Origin: Enterococcus sp. DIV1094
GTDB taxonomy: Bacteria; Bacillota; Bacilli; Lactobacillales; Enterococcaceae
DNA length: 64,000 bases
Assembly: GCF_017316305.2 (NCBI RefSeq)
Contig: NZ_CP147250.1
Location: 744,001-808,000 of the forward strand
Reading direction: 5' to 3'
The position numbers and the translations under genes were made by a program. Every line of letters starts with the position of its first letter. The first letter of the stretch is position 1. The notes under the pieces are model-generated. The model saw nothing but the letters and a program-made list of their open reading frames with translations, was not told where the DNA came from and did no database searches. This document shows positions 8,517 to 17,897 of the stretch, piece by piece.

Positions 8517-10886
8517 TTATTTTTTACGGCTTCCTATATAAATGAAAGCTTCTCGGCTAGTCACTCCATTTTTTTCTTGGGTCACTTTGATTGTATCCCC
8601 AAATTTAACTGGTGCAGGCAACGTACACTCAAAGCTTCCATCTGGTTTTGAAGGACTGGTTTCCTGATTACCATTATTTACCTGTATAGCAACAACTGCA
8701 TCTGGATCCACTAGACCTGTAATAATCTTTTGGCCACTAGTAATATTATCGACAGTTGGTGTTCTTGGTAATACTTTGGCTTCATGGATTTCTGTTTCAT
8801 CTTCTTCGTCTGAAGCAGAATACTCGATGGAAGCACCCGCTTCGTATCGATGATCTAATAGAAATTCAAAATGACCATTACTATCTGCTTGACCTGAATA
8901 CACCCGATTGAATATTTGTACTTTATAATTAGCAAAAGCTCGAGAAGTATCTCCTTGTGCCACACAATCTTGGGTTGTGATATCTTGTAAAGTAAGGTCT
9001 AATTCTTTACTACTCAATATTTTTGAATAGGTAATGTCACTTCTATTTCCCTGCGCATCTTCTGCGTAGCATTCTATAGTCGATCCGGCTGAGGCAGGTT
9101 CTTCTATAGAGATTTTAACGTCCCCTTCACTAGTAGCATCATTTTCAAAATTGCGAGTAAAACCTGTGATTTTGTCTTTAATTGACAAATAGATATGACT
9201 ACCTGCCTCACTTTTTCCTTTTATTTCATTATCCGTATCAATAACTTTGTCTAATACTGGTTTTTCCGGTGGTGTATTATCGATAACCGTAAACTTGGTT
9301 TCTTTACTTGTAATTCCTGAAATTCCTGTCGCAGTAGCTGAACCAGTTGTACCTGCTGCATACTTACTATTTAAAGGGATTGAAAAATGACCGTCTTCTC
9401 CAGCCTGTGAGTCATAATTATCATTGTTAATTGTTACATGAATGAGCGCATTTTTTTCTGCGGTACCAGATAGTTTAGTGTCCTTATCACCTATATTATC
9501 AACACTTGGCGGCTCCGTTTGCTTTCTCGTTCCTACCGTTTTTATCGTAGCTTCACTTGGATTTCCAGCTGGGTCCTTAGCGGTCACACTAACCGTTGTA
9601 CCTGCCGCAAAAGTTTCCTTCAAATCAAAATCAAACTCTCCCTTATCATTGGAATCTATATCAAAGCTTTGATTACCAAACATAGCGGTAACATGGCAAT
9701 GTCCTTCGTGTGTATTCCCTGTCAAATGTGTGTCTGTATCATAGATATCATCTACAGTTGGAGCAGCTGGAGGGATCGTATCGACTACTTTAATTGTAAT
9801 TGGCTCACTCGGATTGTTAGCTTCATCAAAAGCGATTGCTTGGAACTGTTGATACAGTTCAATACCCGCGGTCAATTCGAAATCTACTATCCCCTCTTCG
9901 TTTGCTTTTCCTGAGCCAACTTCCTCTCCTGTTCCCGCATCTGTTACTTTGACCATACTTAACGGTTCTGCGGTACCAGTCACACGTTTGTCTTCCAATT
10001 CAACATCATTAAGAACTGGTGCTTCAGGGTTTTTCGTATCCACCACGGTCACTTCTGTAGGATCACTGATATATTCTCCCTTTAGTTGAACCACGGATAA
10101 ATGCTCGTTATACCTTAATTCACGATCTGTCATGACTGTGAAATTTCCTGCGCTATCTACAGTATCTTCCCCTATCTCTTGTTGTTGGGAGTCAGATACT
10201 TTGATCGTATTTCCAGGTTCCCCGGTTCCTTCTACTAGTTGAGAATGGGCTTCTGGCGCTTTGACAGTGGGCGCTTCGACAGGTTTCGATTCATGGATCC
10301 CTCCATCTGGGTCATCACCATCGTAACCAACCATTAAGAATAGGCTAGAATTTGGTTTCGCCTCAAAAGACATGGTGATCACATAGGCTGTATCAGTCGG
10401 TGAGGATACTGTTTCTTCGTAAATCTCATCACTTGCCTCAAGTGTTTTCTTCGTTCCGTTAAAATCAATCGTTCCGTTAGCCTCACCTTGTGCTAATTTT
10501 ATTCCATAAATAAATTTCAAATGATAGACTTTATTTCCTTTCAAATGAAATGTACGTGAAGAGCTAAAGTGGGCGTTCCCAATGTTGGCAAAATTGACAC
10601 TTGCAAAATGGATATTGGTTCCTGGACGCGTAGCTCCTGTAAGAAATATTTTATCTACTGGAATGTTTAAATCACTTTCATAATCTGGGGTAGACCACCC
10701 TGTCGATACATCAAATTCATCATCTGCTTTTGTATTTAAAACTAGTTGAGGATCATTGAGTTTTGACAATAAGTACTCAATGGCTGTCTCAGATACAGGA
10801 TCAGTTGCTGCTTTCGTCTCTTGACTAGTAATCATTGCTAGTAAAAATAATGACGTTATAGTAGCTAAAATTGCCGTCTTCTTCAT
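8517..10886 (-). CDS. Large secreted protein with seven Ig-like repeats
   Basis: 789 aa from ATG 10886 (GAGG 6 nt upstream); an earlier TTG at 10898 overlaps the preceding stop and is less likely. Signal peptide ends near QETKAAT. Residues about 30-195 form a separate N-terminal domain, possibly carbohydrate-binding. Seven Ig-like modules of about 80-85 residues then run to the C-terminus, several opened by PPAAPTVDDI-type linkers. No sorting signal or WxL domain. Operon with 10895-11323 upstream and the five-repeat protein downstream. Probable adhesin or scaffold; function inferred from architecture only. Confidence 0.75.
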   Translation of the reverse strand: MKKTAILATITSLFLLAMITSQETKAATDPVSETAIEYLLSKLNDPQLVLNTKADDEFDVSTGWSTPDYESDLNIPVDKIFLTGATRPGTNIHFASVNFANIGNAHFSSSRTFHLKGNKVYHLKFIYGIKLAQGEANGTIDFNGTKKTLEASDEIYEETVSSPTDTAYVITMSFEAKPNSSLFLMVGYDGDDPDGGIHESKPVEAPTVKAPEAHSQLVEGTGEPGNTIKVSDSQQQEIGEDTVDSAGNFTVMTDRELRYNEHLSVVQLKGEYISDPTEVTVVDTKNPEAPVLNDVELEDKRVTGTAEPLSMVKVTDAGTGEEVGSGKANEEGIVDFELTAGIELYQQFQAIAFDEANNPSEPITIKVVDTIPPAAPTVDDIYDTDTHLTGNTHEGHCHVTAMFGNQSFDIDSNDKGEFDFDLKETFAAGTTVSVTAKDPAGNPSEATIKTVGTRKQTEPPSVDNIGDKDTKLSGTAEKNALIHVTINNDNYDSQAGEDGHFSIPLNSKYAAGTTGSATATGISGITSKETKFTVIDNTPPEKPVLDKVIDTDNEIKGKSEAGSHIYLSIKDKITGFTRNFENDATSEGDVKISIEEPASAGSTIECYAEDAQGNRSDITYSKILSSKELDLTLQDITTQDCVAQGDTSRAFANYKVQIFNRVYSGQADSNGHFEFLLDHRYEAGASIEYSASDEEDETEIHEAKVLPRTPTVDNITSGQKIITGLVDPDAVVAIQVNNGNQETSPSKPDGSFECTLPAPVKFGDTIKVTQEKNGVTSREAFIYIGSRKK

Positions 10887-10894
10887 CTTTAACC

Positions 10895-11323
10895 TCAACT
10901 ATGTGTTAGAAACACTTCTAATACACCAGCTGGATTGATTTTAGCATGTAGATACTGATGAACGACTTGGAAACCTTCTTTAACTTGTAAATAATAGACA
11001 GCTTCTTTTGGAGAGACAATTTCCAAATCTTCGAAGAGGACTGTCATGCCAGTAAGATCATGCCAAGGATTATAGGCATCAATAATCTCATTGTTTGCAA
11101 CGACAATATCAAATCCAACATTAAATTTATTATCGAATGATTGCCAATATGGATGATACACACCATCGTCTATTCTTGTGCTTGTTGTTGCTTGCGTTTG
11201 CTCCATTAAACTACTTGTTGGAATCGTGTTTACTTGATTCATCTCATCCGCATGTGCCTTTGTTCCTAAGCTAGCTACTCCTAAAGATAAAAATGCCATT
11301 GTTGTAATTACTAATTTTTTCAT
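10895..11323 (-). CDS. Small secreted protein, first gene of the WxL/Ig operon
   Basis: 142 aa, signal peptide ending KAHADE, then a compact domain (DGVYHPYWQSFDNKFNVGFD, KEAVYYLQVKEGFQVV). No family recognised. GGAGG lies 9 nt upstream of the start. It leads the operon 11323-6385 and is preceded by the shared promoter element described at 11413-11477. Confidence 0.65.
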   Translation of the reverse strand: MKKLVITTMAFLSLGVASLGTKAHADEMNQVNTIPTSSLMEQTQATTSTRIDDGVYHPYWQSFDNKFNVGFDIVVANNEIIDAYNPWHDLTGMTVLFEDLEIVSPKEAVYYLQVKEGFQVVHQYLHAKINPAGVLEVFLTHS

Positions 11324-11412
11324 TTACTTTTCCTCCATTTTTTTATTGATTGTTCTTGATGGTTCTATTTAACTCCTTCATAATCCCCTCCTTTGAAATA
11401 AATTTCACTTTA

Positions 11413-11477
11413 ATCATACTTTATATAAATAACGTTTAAGTCTCATAAACAATCGATAACCATTATAATTTGATACT
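11413..11477 (-). promoter_or_regulatory. Shared surface-regulon promoter, copy A
   Basis: On the minus strand: GTATC (11472-11476), 26 nt, TGAGAC (11440-11445), 21 nt, TATGAT -10 (11413-11418), about 90 nt before the start codon at 11323. No -35 match at the right distance. Same layout as copies at 23165, 24137, 32902 and 35486. Confidence 0.75.
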
Positions 11478-11570
11478 TTTATCACAAATTAAAAAATTAA
11501 ATTTTTCCTCTCCATTTATATACTCCTACTCTTCAGATCTTAAGATTTATTTTCAAAACCTAAAACGAAA

Positions 11571-11608
11571 AGAATCAATCCAAGTCTATTTTCACTTAGA
11601 TTGATTCT
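11571..11608. repeat. Hairpin in the gap before the van cluster
   Basis: AGAATCAATC...GATTGATTCT with an extended AAGT/ACTT stem. A second hairpin (AAATGAGA...TCTCATTT) lies at 11713-11746. Both are in a 900-nt gene-free stretch (11324-12231) with no credible ORF. Confidence 0.45.
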
Positions 11609-11994
11609 GGATGAAATTCTTTCAATTTAGTCTCTTATCACTACTTGACGAAAAGCCTATTTCATTTATACCAATAAAATAAGTAATGAACCCCTAAAAT
11701 TAAAATTAGAGAAAATGAGACCAGCTGTTGCCTTCTGATCTCATTTCCGATAAATAGTCATAAGTTACCTTTCACCTGACAACTTCATTTGTCAATCAAA
11801 AACAATATGAAATAACCCTTTATTTTATAGTGATTGGTTGGAGTTAAAACAACTTAATGGAAAGTCTTTTTCACGTGTTAACTATTATTCTTTAGAAAAG
11901 GAATCAAATACTTACTTGTATACTCTATCAACTTCTTTTAACAAACAATGAAAGAACTTATGACTATGTACTTGATGAGTGGAGAAACATTTAA

Positions 11995-12049
11995 GTGATT
12001 TTTCCTTATGATACAAGTTCTTTACTCTTGTATCATAAGGAAAAATCAC
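11995..12049. repeat. 23-bp perfect inverted repeat upstream of the van cluster
   Basis: GTGATTTTTCCTTATGATAC plus AAG, 9-nt loop, and its exact complement. There is no flanking T-run, although a T5 lies within the stem. It may be a terminator-like insulator, or an insertion boundary of the resistance cluster. Confidence 0.6.
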
Positions 12050-12058
12050 ACTCGGATG

Positions 12059-12123
12059 GTATCAAAACCAAGAAGAAAATGAGCAATAATTGAGAATATT
12101 TTATTTCTGTTCTTATGTCATAA
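12059..12123 (+). promoter_or_regulatory. Degenerate copy of the surface-regulon element upstream of the van ligase
   Basis: Plus strand: GTATC (12059-12063), 27 nt, TGAGAA (12091-12096; five of six bases), 21 nt, TCATAA (12118-12123), with TAAAAT three bases on. It is 109 nt before the ligase start, in the reading direction of the van operon. Spacing matches copy B (23165); the -10 is poor. Tentative. Confidence 0.35.
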
Positions 12124-12231
12124 AATCGTCAGAATTTCCTTAGAATATCCAAAGGTTTGAGATAGAACTTTCGCATACATGACAAGTTGATTTAACGTAA
12201 ACTGAACAAAAATAAGAAAGGGTTGAAATGA

Positions 12232-13263
12232 ATGAAAAAAATCGCCTTAATTTTTGGTGGCACTTCAACAGAATATGAAGTATCCCTCAAATCAGCAGCT
12301 AGCGTCTTATCTGTATTAGAAAATCTGAATGTTGAAATTTACAAAATTGGCATAGCCTTGAACGGAAAATGGTATTTAACCTTTAGTGATAATGAGACTA
12401 TTTCAAATGACTTATGGTTACAAGAAAAAAAAATAAATGAGATTACTCCTTCCTTCGATGGGCAAGGATTTTATGACCAAACAGAAAAAGCATATTTTAA
12501 ACCAGATGTCTTATTTCCGATGCTACACGGTGGCACTGGGGAAAATGGTACATTACAAGGAGTTTTTGAATGTATGCAAATTCCTTATGTTGGTTGCGGC
12601 GTTGCCTCCTCTGCCATTTGTATGAATAAATATCTATTACATCAGTTTGCCAAAAGTGTCGGAGTGATGAGTACGCCTACACAGCTGATCTCATCGACGG
12701 ACGAACAACAAGTAATCAAAAATTTTACCGAGTTATACGGTTTCCCTATATTTATCAAACCAAATGAAGCTGGTTCTTCAAAGGGAATCAGCAAAGTTCA
12801 TACCGAAGCAGAGTTAGCTCAAGCGCTGACCGAAGCGTTCCAATTCAGTCAGACAGTCATTTTACAAAAAGCAGTCTCGGGAATAGAGATTGGTTGCGCC
12901 ATCCTAGGAAATGATCAATTGCTTATTGGTGAATGTGATGAAGTATCTTTAGCAACCGACTTCTTTGATTATACGGAAAAATATCAAATGACTACAGCAA
13001 AGTTGACCGTTCCAGCAAAAATTCCAGTGGCAACTAGTAGAGAAATCAAGCATCAAGCACAATTACTTTATCAATTACTAGGATGTCAAGGCTTAGCTCG
13101 TATTGATTTTTTCCTAACAGACACTGGTGAAATCCTCTTAAATGAGATCAATACAATGCCTGGTTTTACCAATCATTCTAGATTTCCAGCCATGATGGCA
13201 GCTGTGGGCATCACTTATCAGGAGCTTATTTCAACATTAATTACTTTAGCGGAGGAAAAATAG
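12232..13263 (+). CDS. vanN: D-alanine--D-serine ligase (vancomycin resistance)
   Basis: 343 aa ATP-grasp enzyme that makes D-Ala-D-Ser, which replaces D-Ala-D-Ala in the wall precursor and lowers vancomycin affinity. Visible: KPNEAGSSKG (176-185), the omega-loop EKYQ (249-252) that marks D-Ser ligases, not the EKG of VanA/B D-Lac enzymes, and the metal-binding NEINTMPG (304-311). Length and the unsplit vanT downstream fit VanC or VanN better than VanL. My recall of VanC and VanE sequences differs clearly from this one. The vanN subtype is therefore likely but unconfirmed. A weak ribosome-binding site precedes it. First gene of a five-gene operon. Confidence 0.9.
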   Translation: MKKIALIFGGTSTEYEVSLKSAASVLSVLENLNVEIYKIGIALNGKWYLTFSDNETISNDLWLQEKKINEITPSFDGQGFYDQTEKAYFKPDVLFPMLHGGTGENGTLQGVFECMQIPYVGCGVASSAICMNKYLLHQFAKSVGVMSTPTQLISSTDEQQVIKNFTELYGFPIFIKPNEAGSSKGISKVHTEAELAQALTEAFQFSQTVILQKAVSGIEIGCAILGNDQLLIGECDEVSLATDFFDYTEKYQMTTAKLTVPAKIPVATSREIKHQAQLLYQLLGCQGLARIDFFLTDTGEILLNEINTMPGFTNHSRFPAMMAAVGITYQELISTLITLAEEK

Positions 13264-13264
13264 C

Positions 13265-13837
13265 ATGCATAATTTTTATTTACAGCTTGTAAACCAACAA
13301 CATCCTTGGAAATCATTTAATCATTCGCCACAGCTTGTTCAAGCGACCTATGCGGAAGAAAAGATTTTTATAGATTCTAAGGTTAACCATCAATTTAATC
13401 AGTTACTGGAAGCACTGCAATTAACTGATCGTATCATGATCGTTGATGGGCATCGAACAGTTGCTGAGCAGAAACATTTGTGGAACTATTCTTTAAACGT
13501 GCATGGGGTGAACTATACAAAAAGTTATGTAGCATCTCCTGGCTGTAGTGAACATCATACGGGACTAGCAATTGATCTCGGTCTACGAAAGACAGAACAT
13601 GATCTCATTGCGCCACGCTTCGAGGGAACAGAAGCCGAACTGTTTTTACAACATATGAAAGATTATGGATTTATTTTACGCTATCCTAAAAATAAGCAAA
13701 AAATTACAGGAATTGCTTATGAGCCTTGGCATTTTCGCTATGTAGGTACCCCTCATAGTCAAATCATCATGGATCACGGATGGACCTTAGAAGAATACAT
13801 TGAATTTTTAAAACATCAAATTGAGGCGGTCTCATGA
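13265..13837 (+). CDS. vanXY: VanXY D,D-dipeptidase/D,D-carboxypeptidase
   Basis: 190 aa zinc peptidase that removes residual D-Ala-D-Ala and trims pentapeptides ending in D-Ala, so that only D-Ser precursors remain. The SxHxxGxAxD zinc motif is SEHHTGLAID (ligands H97, D104), and EPWHFRYVG supplies catalytic E153 and ligand H156. It begins 1 nt after the ligase stop and overlaps vanT by 4 nt. No signal peptide, matching the cytoplasmic VanXY of D-Ser-type clusters. Confidence 0.93.
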   Translation: MHNFYLQLVNQQHPWKSFNHSPQLVQATYAEEKIFIDSKVNHQFNQLLEALQLTDRIMIVDGHRTVAEQKHLWNYSLNVHGVNYTKSYVASPGCSEHHTGLAIDLGLRKTEHDLIAPRFEGTEAELFLQHMKDYGFILRYPKNKQKITGIAYEPWHFRYVGTPHSQIIMDHGWTLEEYIEFLKHQIEAVS

Positions 13838-15936
13838 AAAACGTAAATACCGGAATCAATCAATTTCGATTGATTGCTGCTTTCATGGTTGTTGCGATTC
13901 ATTGTTTTCCTTTTCAAGCGTTTAGTAAAACTCTTGATATATTGATTACTTTGACACTTTTTCGAATCGCCGTACCTTTTTTCTTAATGGTCACTGGTTT
14001 TTATTTAATTGGACCAATTGCCACTAAGAGAGACTATCCAGCATATTTAAAGATAAAAAAATTTTTAAAAAAGCAGGTGAAGCTATATGTGCTTGTTACG
14101 CTCATTTATCTTCCACTAGCTTTTTATAGTGGTGCGATCACTTTCAAAACAAGTGTCATTCAATTTTTTCAACTCATTTTTTTTGAAGGAGTTCTTTACC
14201 ACTTGTGGTACTTTCCAGCATTGATTTTAGGTGTCCTCATCGTCTATTGTTTATTACAGCGATTCACACTTAGAAAAGTTTTATTAGTGACTTTTCTATT
14301 CTATTTACTATGTTTGGGTGGAGATAGTTGGTGGGGTTTAGCTAGACAAATTCCCGTGTTAGAAAAAAGCTATCAAGGGATATTTACGCTCATGATTCAT
14401 ACTCGAAACGGACTATTTTTTGCCCCTTTCTTTTTAACACTCGGTGCTTCGTTCCATCAATTAGAGTGGAACATGCGTACATCTAAAGCCAAGTATTTTT
14501 TGTTGATTGCTAGTTTAGGCATGCTGGCGGAAAGCTATTTGCTACACTCCTTTAGTTCACCGAAACATGATAGTGCATATCTATTCTTGCCTGTAGTGAT
14601 GTTTTTTCTTTTTCCGTTTATTTTGAACTGGCAGCCTACTCGTGTCATAGTCGATGCTTCGACAATCAGTTTAGGCATTTATATCCTCCATCCTTATGTC
14701 ATTGCTGTTGTCCATACTTTAGCCAAAAAAATAACGATACTAAACAATAGTTTGATTTATTATATCTGCGTTTCTCTTTTAACTAGTTTGATTATTCTTT
14801 ATGTACACTCTAAGAAAAAGAAAACGACAAAAAATCATGCTACGTTTGTCCCTAGAACAAGAAAAGTACTCTCTAAGCAAGCAGTTATCCATAATTTGGC
14901 ACAAATCAATCAAGTGATTCCGAAAACAACGAAAATAATGGCTGTCATAAAAGCCAACGCTTATGGAACTGATGATACAGAATTTGCTCGAATCTTAGAA
15001 CAACAAGGAGTTGATTTTTTTGCTGTCGCTACCATTGATGAAGGCATTCGTTTGCGAGAAAATGGAATTAAAAGCAAAATCTTAATTCTAGGCTATACCC
15101 CATCGATACGAATAAAAGAATTAGCTCACTACACATTGATACAAACAATCGTTAGCAAAGAACATGCTTATGCATTAAATCAACAAAAGATTCCTATTTC
15201 TTGCCATCTAAAAATTGATACTGGCATGCATCGTTTAGGCGTTGAACCAGTGATGCAGGAGGTCGCATCCTTGTATCAATTACCCTACTTAGATATTCAA
15301 GGAATTTATTCTCATCTAGGTTCAGCTGATGATCGAAGTGACAAAGGAATCAAACGCACGAGAAAACAAATTTCGATTTTTGATTATTTACTACATGAAC
15401 TAGAAAACCAAAAAATCGATGTCGGTCTTACTCATCTGCAAAGTAGCTACGGGATTTTGAATTATCCTGAACTGGTCTATGATTATGTTCGTCCTGGCAT
15501 TCTTTTATACGGTTATTTAAGTGAACAAAATGGAGATTCAAAAATCAACTTAAATTTGCAACCTATTTTAGATGTCCAAGCACTGCTCGTATCAAAAAAA
15601 TGGGTTGCTGCTGGTGAATATCTTGGCTACGGTCTGGATACTAAATTAGTTTCTCCAAAGCTGATTGGTATCATCAGCATCGGCTATGCAGACGGTGTTC
15701 CTAGAGAACTATCTCACACTGAGTTTTGCCTTGCTTATCAGGGACAAAATCTACCACAAATCGGACGAATTTGTATGGACATGCTATTAGTTGATTTGAC
15801 TGATTCTCCAGAAATCAAAGTAGAGTCACAAATTAGTGTTTTCCCAGAACTAGAACAAACTGCTAATCAAACGAATACATTGACTAACGAAATCATCAGT
15901 CGCTTAGGTAATCGTTTCTACACCGAATGGTCCTAA
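13834..15936 (+). CDS. vanT: VanT membrane-bound serine racemase
   Basis: 700 aa fusion. Residues 1-325 are a polytopic acyltransferase-3-like membrane domain thought to import L-Ser. Residues about 340-700 are a PLP racemase of the alanine racemase family, with the PLP lysine K373 in AVIKANAYG and the conserved GRICMDMLLVDL. It converts L-Ser to D-Ser for the ligase. A single undivided ORF separates it from VanL-type clusters, where the two domains are separate genes. Overlaps vanXY by 4 nt. Confidence 0.93.
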   Translation: MKNVNTGINQFRLIAAFMVVAIHCFPFQAFSKTLDILITLTLFRIAVPFFLMVTGFYLIGPIATKRDYPAYLKIKKFLKKQVKLYVLVTLIYLPLAFYSGAITFKTSVIQFFQLIFFEGVLYHLWYFPALILGVLIVYCLLQRFTLRKVLLVTFLFYLLCLGGDSWWGLARQIPVLEKSYQGIFTLMIHTRNGLFFAPFFLTLGASFHQLEWNMRTSKAKYFLLIASLGMLAESYLLHSFSSPKHDSAYLFLPVVMFFLFPFILNWQPTRVIVDASTISLGIYILHPYVIAVVHTLAKKITILNNSLIYYICVSLLTSLIILYVHSKKKKTTKNHATFVPRTRKVLSKQAVIHNLAQINQVIPKTTKIMAVIKANAYGTDDTEFARILEQQGVDFFAVATIDEGIRLRENGIKSKILILGYTPSIRIKELAHYTLIQTIVSKEHAYALNQQKIPISCHLKIDTGMHRLGVEPVMQEVASLYQLPYLDIQGIYSHLGSADDRSDKGIKRTRKQISIFDYLLHELENQKIDVGLTHLQSSYGILNYPELVYDYVRPGILLYGYLSEQNGDSKINLNLQPILDVQALLVSKKWVAAGEYLGYGLDTKLVSPKLIGIISIGYADGVPRELSHTEFCLAYQGQNLPQIGRICMDMLLVDLTDSPEIKVESQISVFPELEQTANQTNTLTNEIISRLGNRFYTEWS

Positions 15937-16009
15937 CCCCTTTTTCTCTAAAAGATGATAAAATAGAGCTACACACAAGTGAGAATAAAATTTTGGAGTG
16001 GTAGGGATA

Positions 16010-16702
16010 ATGGATACAATTGTAATCGTTGATGATGAGAAAGAAATTGCCAATTTAATGACGACCTTTCTAGAAAATGAAGGATTCAAGGTCATGACCT
16101 TTTATAGCGGAAAGGAAGCACTGGATTATATTGATCAAAACGGTGCTTCCTTGGCCATTTTGGATGTGATGTTACCTGATGTAGACGGCTTCCAAATATT
16201 ACAACACATCCGTCAAACATTCTTTTTCCCCGTATTGATGTTGACCGCAAAAGGAGAAAACTTAGATAAAATCACAGGACTGACTCTAGGTGCAGATGAC
16301 TACATTACGAAACCTTTCAACCCGCTGGAAGTCGTGGCGCGAGTAAAAACACAGTTGCGGCGTACTCAACGTTACGATCAACCTTCCAATAGTAAATCTG
16401 ATGAAGAATTTTCAAAGGAAGGTTTGGTACTGAAAAAAAACAGTCACCAAGTTTTCTTATTTGATCAAGAAGTGTTGATTACACCACTGGAGTTTAAGAT
16501 CCTGCTCTACCTATTTGAGCATCAAGGAACGGTAGTCTCCTCTGAAACATTATTTGAAGAAGTTTGGCAAGAAAAATATTTAGACAATAATAATACAGTA
16601 ATGGCACATATTGCACGTCTAAGAGAAAAATTAGGCGAAAAGCCAAGAAAACCTAAATACATTAAAACAGTTTGGGGAGTGGGCTATATCATTGAAAAAT
16701 AA
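16010..16702 (+). CDS. vanR: VanR response regulator
   Basis: 230 aa OmpR-type. Receiver with DDE near the N-terminus, phospho-acceptor in AILDVMLPDVDGF and KPF lysine; winged helix ending VWGVGYIIEK. I prefer ATG 16010 (MDTIVIVDDEK) to the GTG at 15998. It controls the van operon with VanS. Gap of 73 nt after vanT; overlaps vanS by 11 nt. In D-Ser clusters the regulators lie downstream of the resistance genes, as here. Confidence 0.92.
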   Translation: MDTIVIVDDEKEIANLMTTFLENEGFKVMTFYSGKEALDYIDQNGASLAILDVMLPDVDGFQILQHIRQTFFFPVLMLTAKGENLDKITGLTLGADDYITKPFNPLEVVARVKTQLRRTQRYDQPSNSKSDEEFSKEGLVLKKNSHQVFLFDQEVLITPLEFKILLYLFEHQGTVVSSETLFEEVWQEKYLDNNNTVMAHIARLREKLGEKPRKPKYIKTVWGVGYIIEK

Positions 16703-17786
16703 GTTGAACGATCCTTTGATCAAAAGAATCTTACTAAGATATATATCAACCGTGATTCTAGCAATTCTCATTTACGGTGGGTTCTTATTGTTACTTTTGT
16801 TCTTATTCCGTTTGCGAACCTGGTATGGGGATGAGCCATTTTATCTTTTTTTACGGACTCTATATATCCGTTTCAATTTGATTGGCCTTGTCTCAAGCGG
16901 CGCTTTTCTTCTTTTGCTGATTATTACTCTCGTTTATATTTTTAAACTCATTGGCTATTTGAATGAGACCATCACAGCCACTAAGCAATTATTGGAAGCG
17001 CCTGAACAACGTATCCAACTATCGAACGAGTTGTTCACAGTACAAGAAGAAATGAATCAAATTCGAGAAAATAATAATCAAGCAAACCGAGCAGCAAAAG
17101 TAGCGGAACAACGAAAAAATGATCTCATTGTTTACTTAGCACATGATTTACGTACACCATTAACTAGTGTGATCGGTTATTTGACGTTGTTAAAAGAAGA
17201 ACCGCAGATCTCTACAGAATTACGAGCAAAATATACGGATATCGCCTTAGACAAAGCGTTACGTTTGGAAGAATTGATTGGTGAGTTTTTTGAAGTCACC
17301 CAATTCAACTTGACAAAGCTTACTATAAATAAAGAAATTGTGGATTTGAGTATTATGTTGGAGCAAATCAGCTATGAATTTTTACCAATCTTAAATGAAA
17401 AAGAACTTAAATGGCAATTAGCGATTGATAAAGGGATCAAAGCAGAAGTTGATCCAAACAAAATGGGACGAGTTTTTGATAATTTGATACGTAATGCGAT
17501 CAATTACAGTTTCTCAAACTCAACCATCCAATTGAGTCTAGCAAAAAATGGACAAAACTTAGAATTTCAAATCACAAATGAAACGCATACTTTGCCAGAA
17601 GAAAAGCTTACACAAATTTTCGAACCTTTTTATCGTGTTGATACTTCAAGAAACAGTAGTACTGGCGGTACAGGGCTTGGCTTATCGATTGTAAAAGATA
17701 TTGTGGAGGCTTCTGGTGGAAGTATTCATGCTCAAAGTAGCAACAATCAAATGACATTTACGCTTACCTTGCCAATCAGTGAATAA
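16692..17786 (+). CDS. vanS: VanS sensor histidine kinase
   Basis: 364 aa. Two membrane helices (about 13-38 and 62-87) enclose a short outer loop. The phosphorylated H151 lies in LAHDLRTPLTS, with N-box NLIRNAINYSF and GGTGLGLSIVKD near the end. It phosphorylates VanR when glycopeptides or their effects are sensed. No lesion is visible, so inducible control could be intact. A strong terminator follows. Confidence 0.92.
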   Translation: MKNKLNDPLIKRILLRYISTVILAILIYGGFLLLLLFLFRLRTWYGDEPFYLFLRTLYIRFNLIGLVSSGAFLLLLIITLVYIFKLIGYLNETITATKQLLEAPEQRIQLSNELFTVQEEMNQIRENNNQANRAAKVAEQRKNDLIVYLAHDLRTPLTSVIGYLTLLKEEPQISTELRAKYTDIALDKALRLEELIGEFFEVTQFNLTKLTINKEIVDLSIMLEQISYEFLPILNEKELKWQLAIDKGIKAEVDPNKMGRVFDNLIRNAINYSFSNSTIQLSLAKNGQNLEFQITNETHTLPEEKLTQIFEPFYRVDTSRNSSTGGTGLGLSIVKDIVEASGGSIHAQSSNNQMTFTLTLPISE

Positions 17787-17801
17787 CCAATCGAACAATA
17801 T

Positions 17802-17884
17802 AAAATCGACTAGAACATGTGATTATCAGACCTAAAGTTAGATGAACTAACGAAAAGGTCTCACACATCCTAGTCGATTTTTTA
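17802..17884. terminator. Bidirectional terminator after the van operon
   Basis: AAAATCGACTAG ... CTAGTCGATTTT, a 12-bp outer stem enclosing a secondary hairpin, with T-runs on both sides. It separates the van operon from the convergent gene at 17898. Confidence 0.75.
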
Positions 17885-17897
17885 GCTTTTTCCTATT

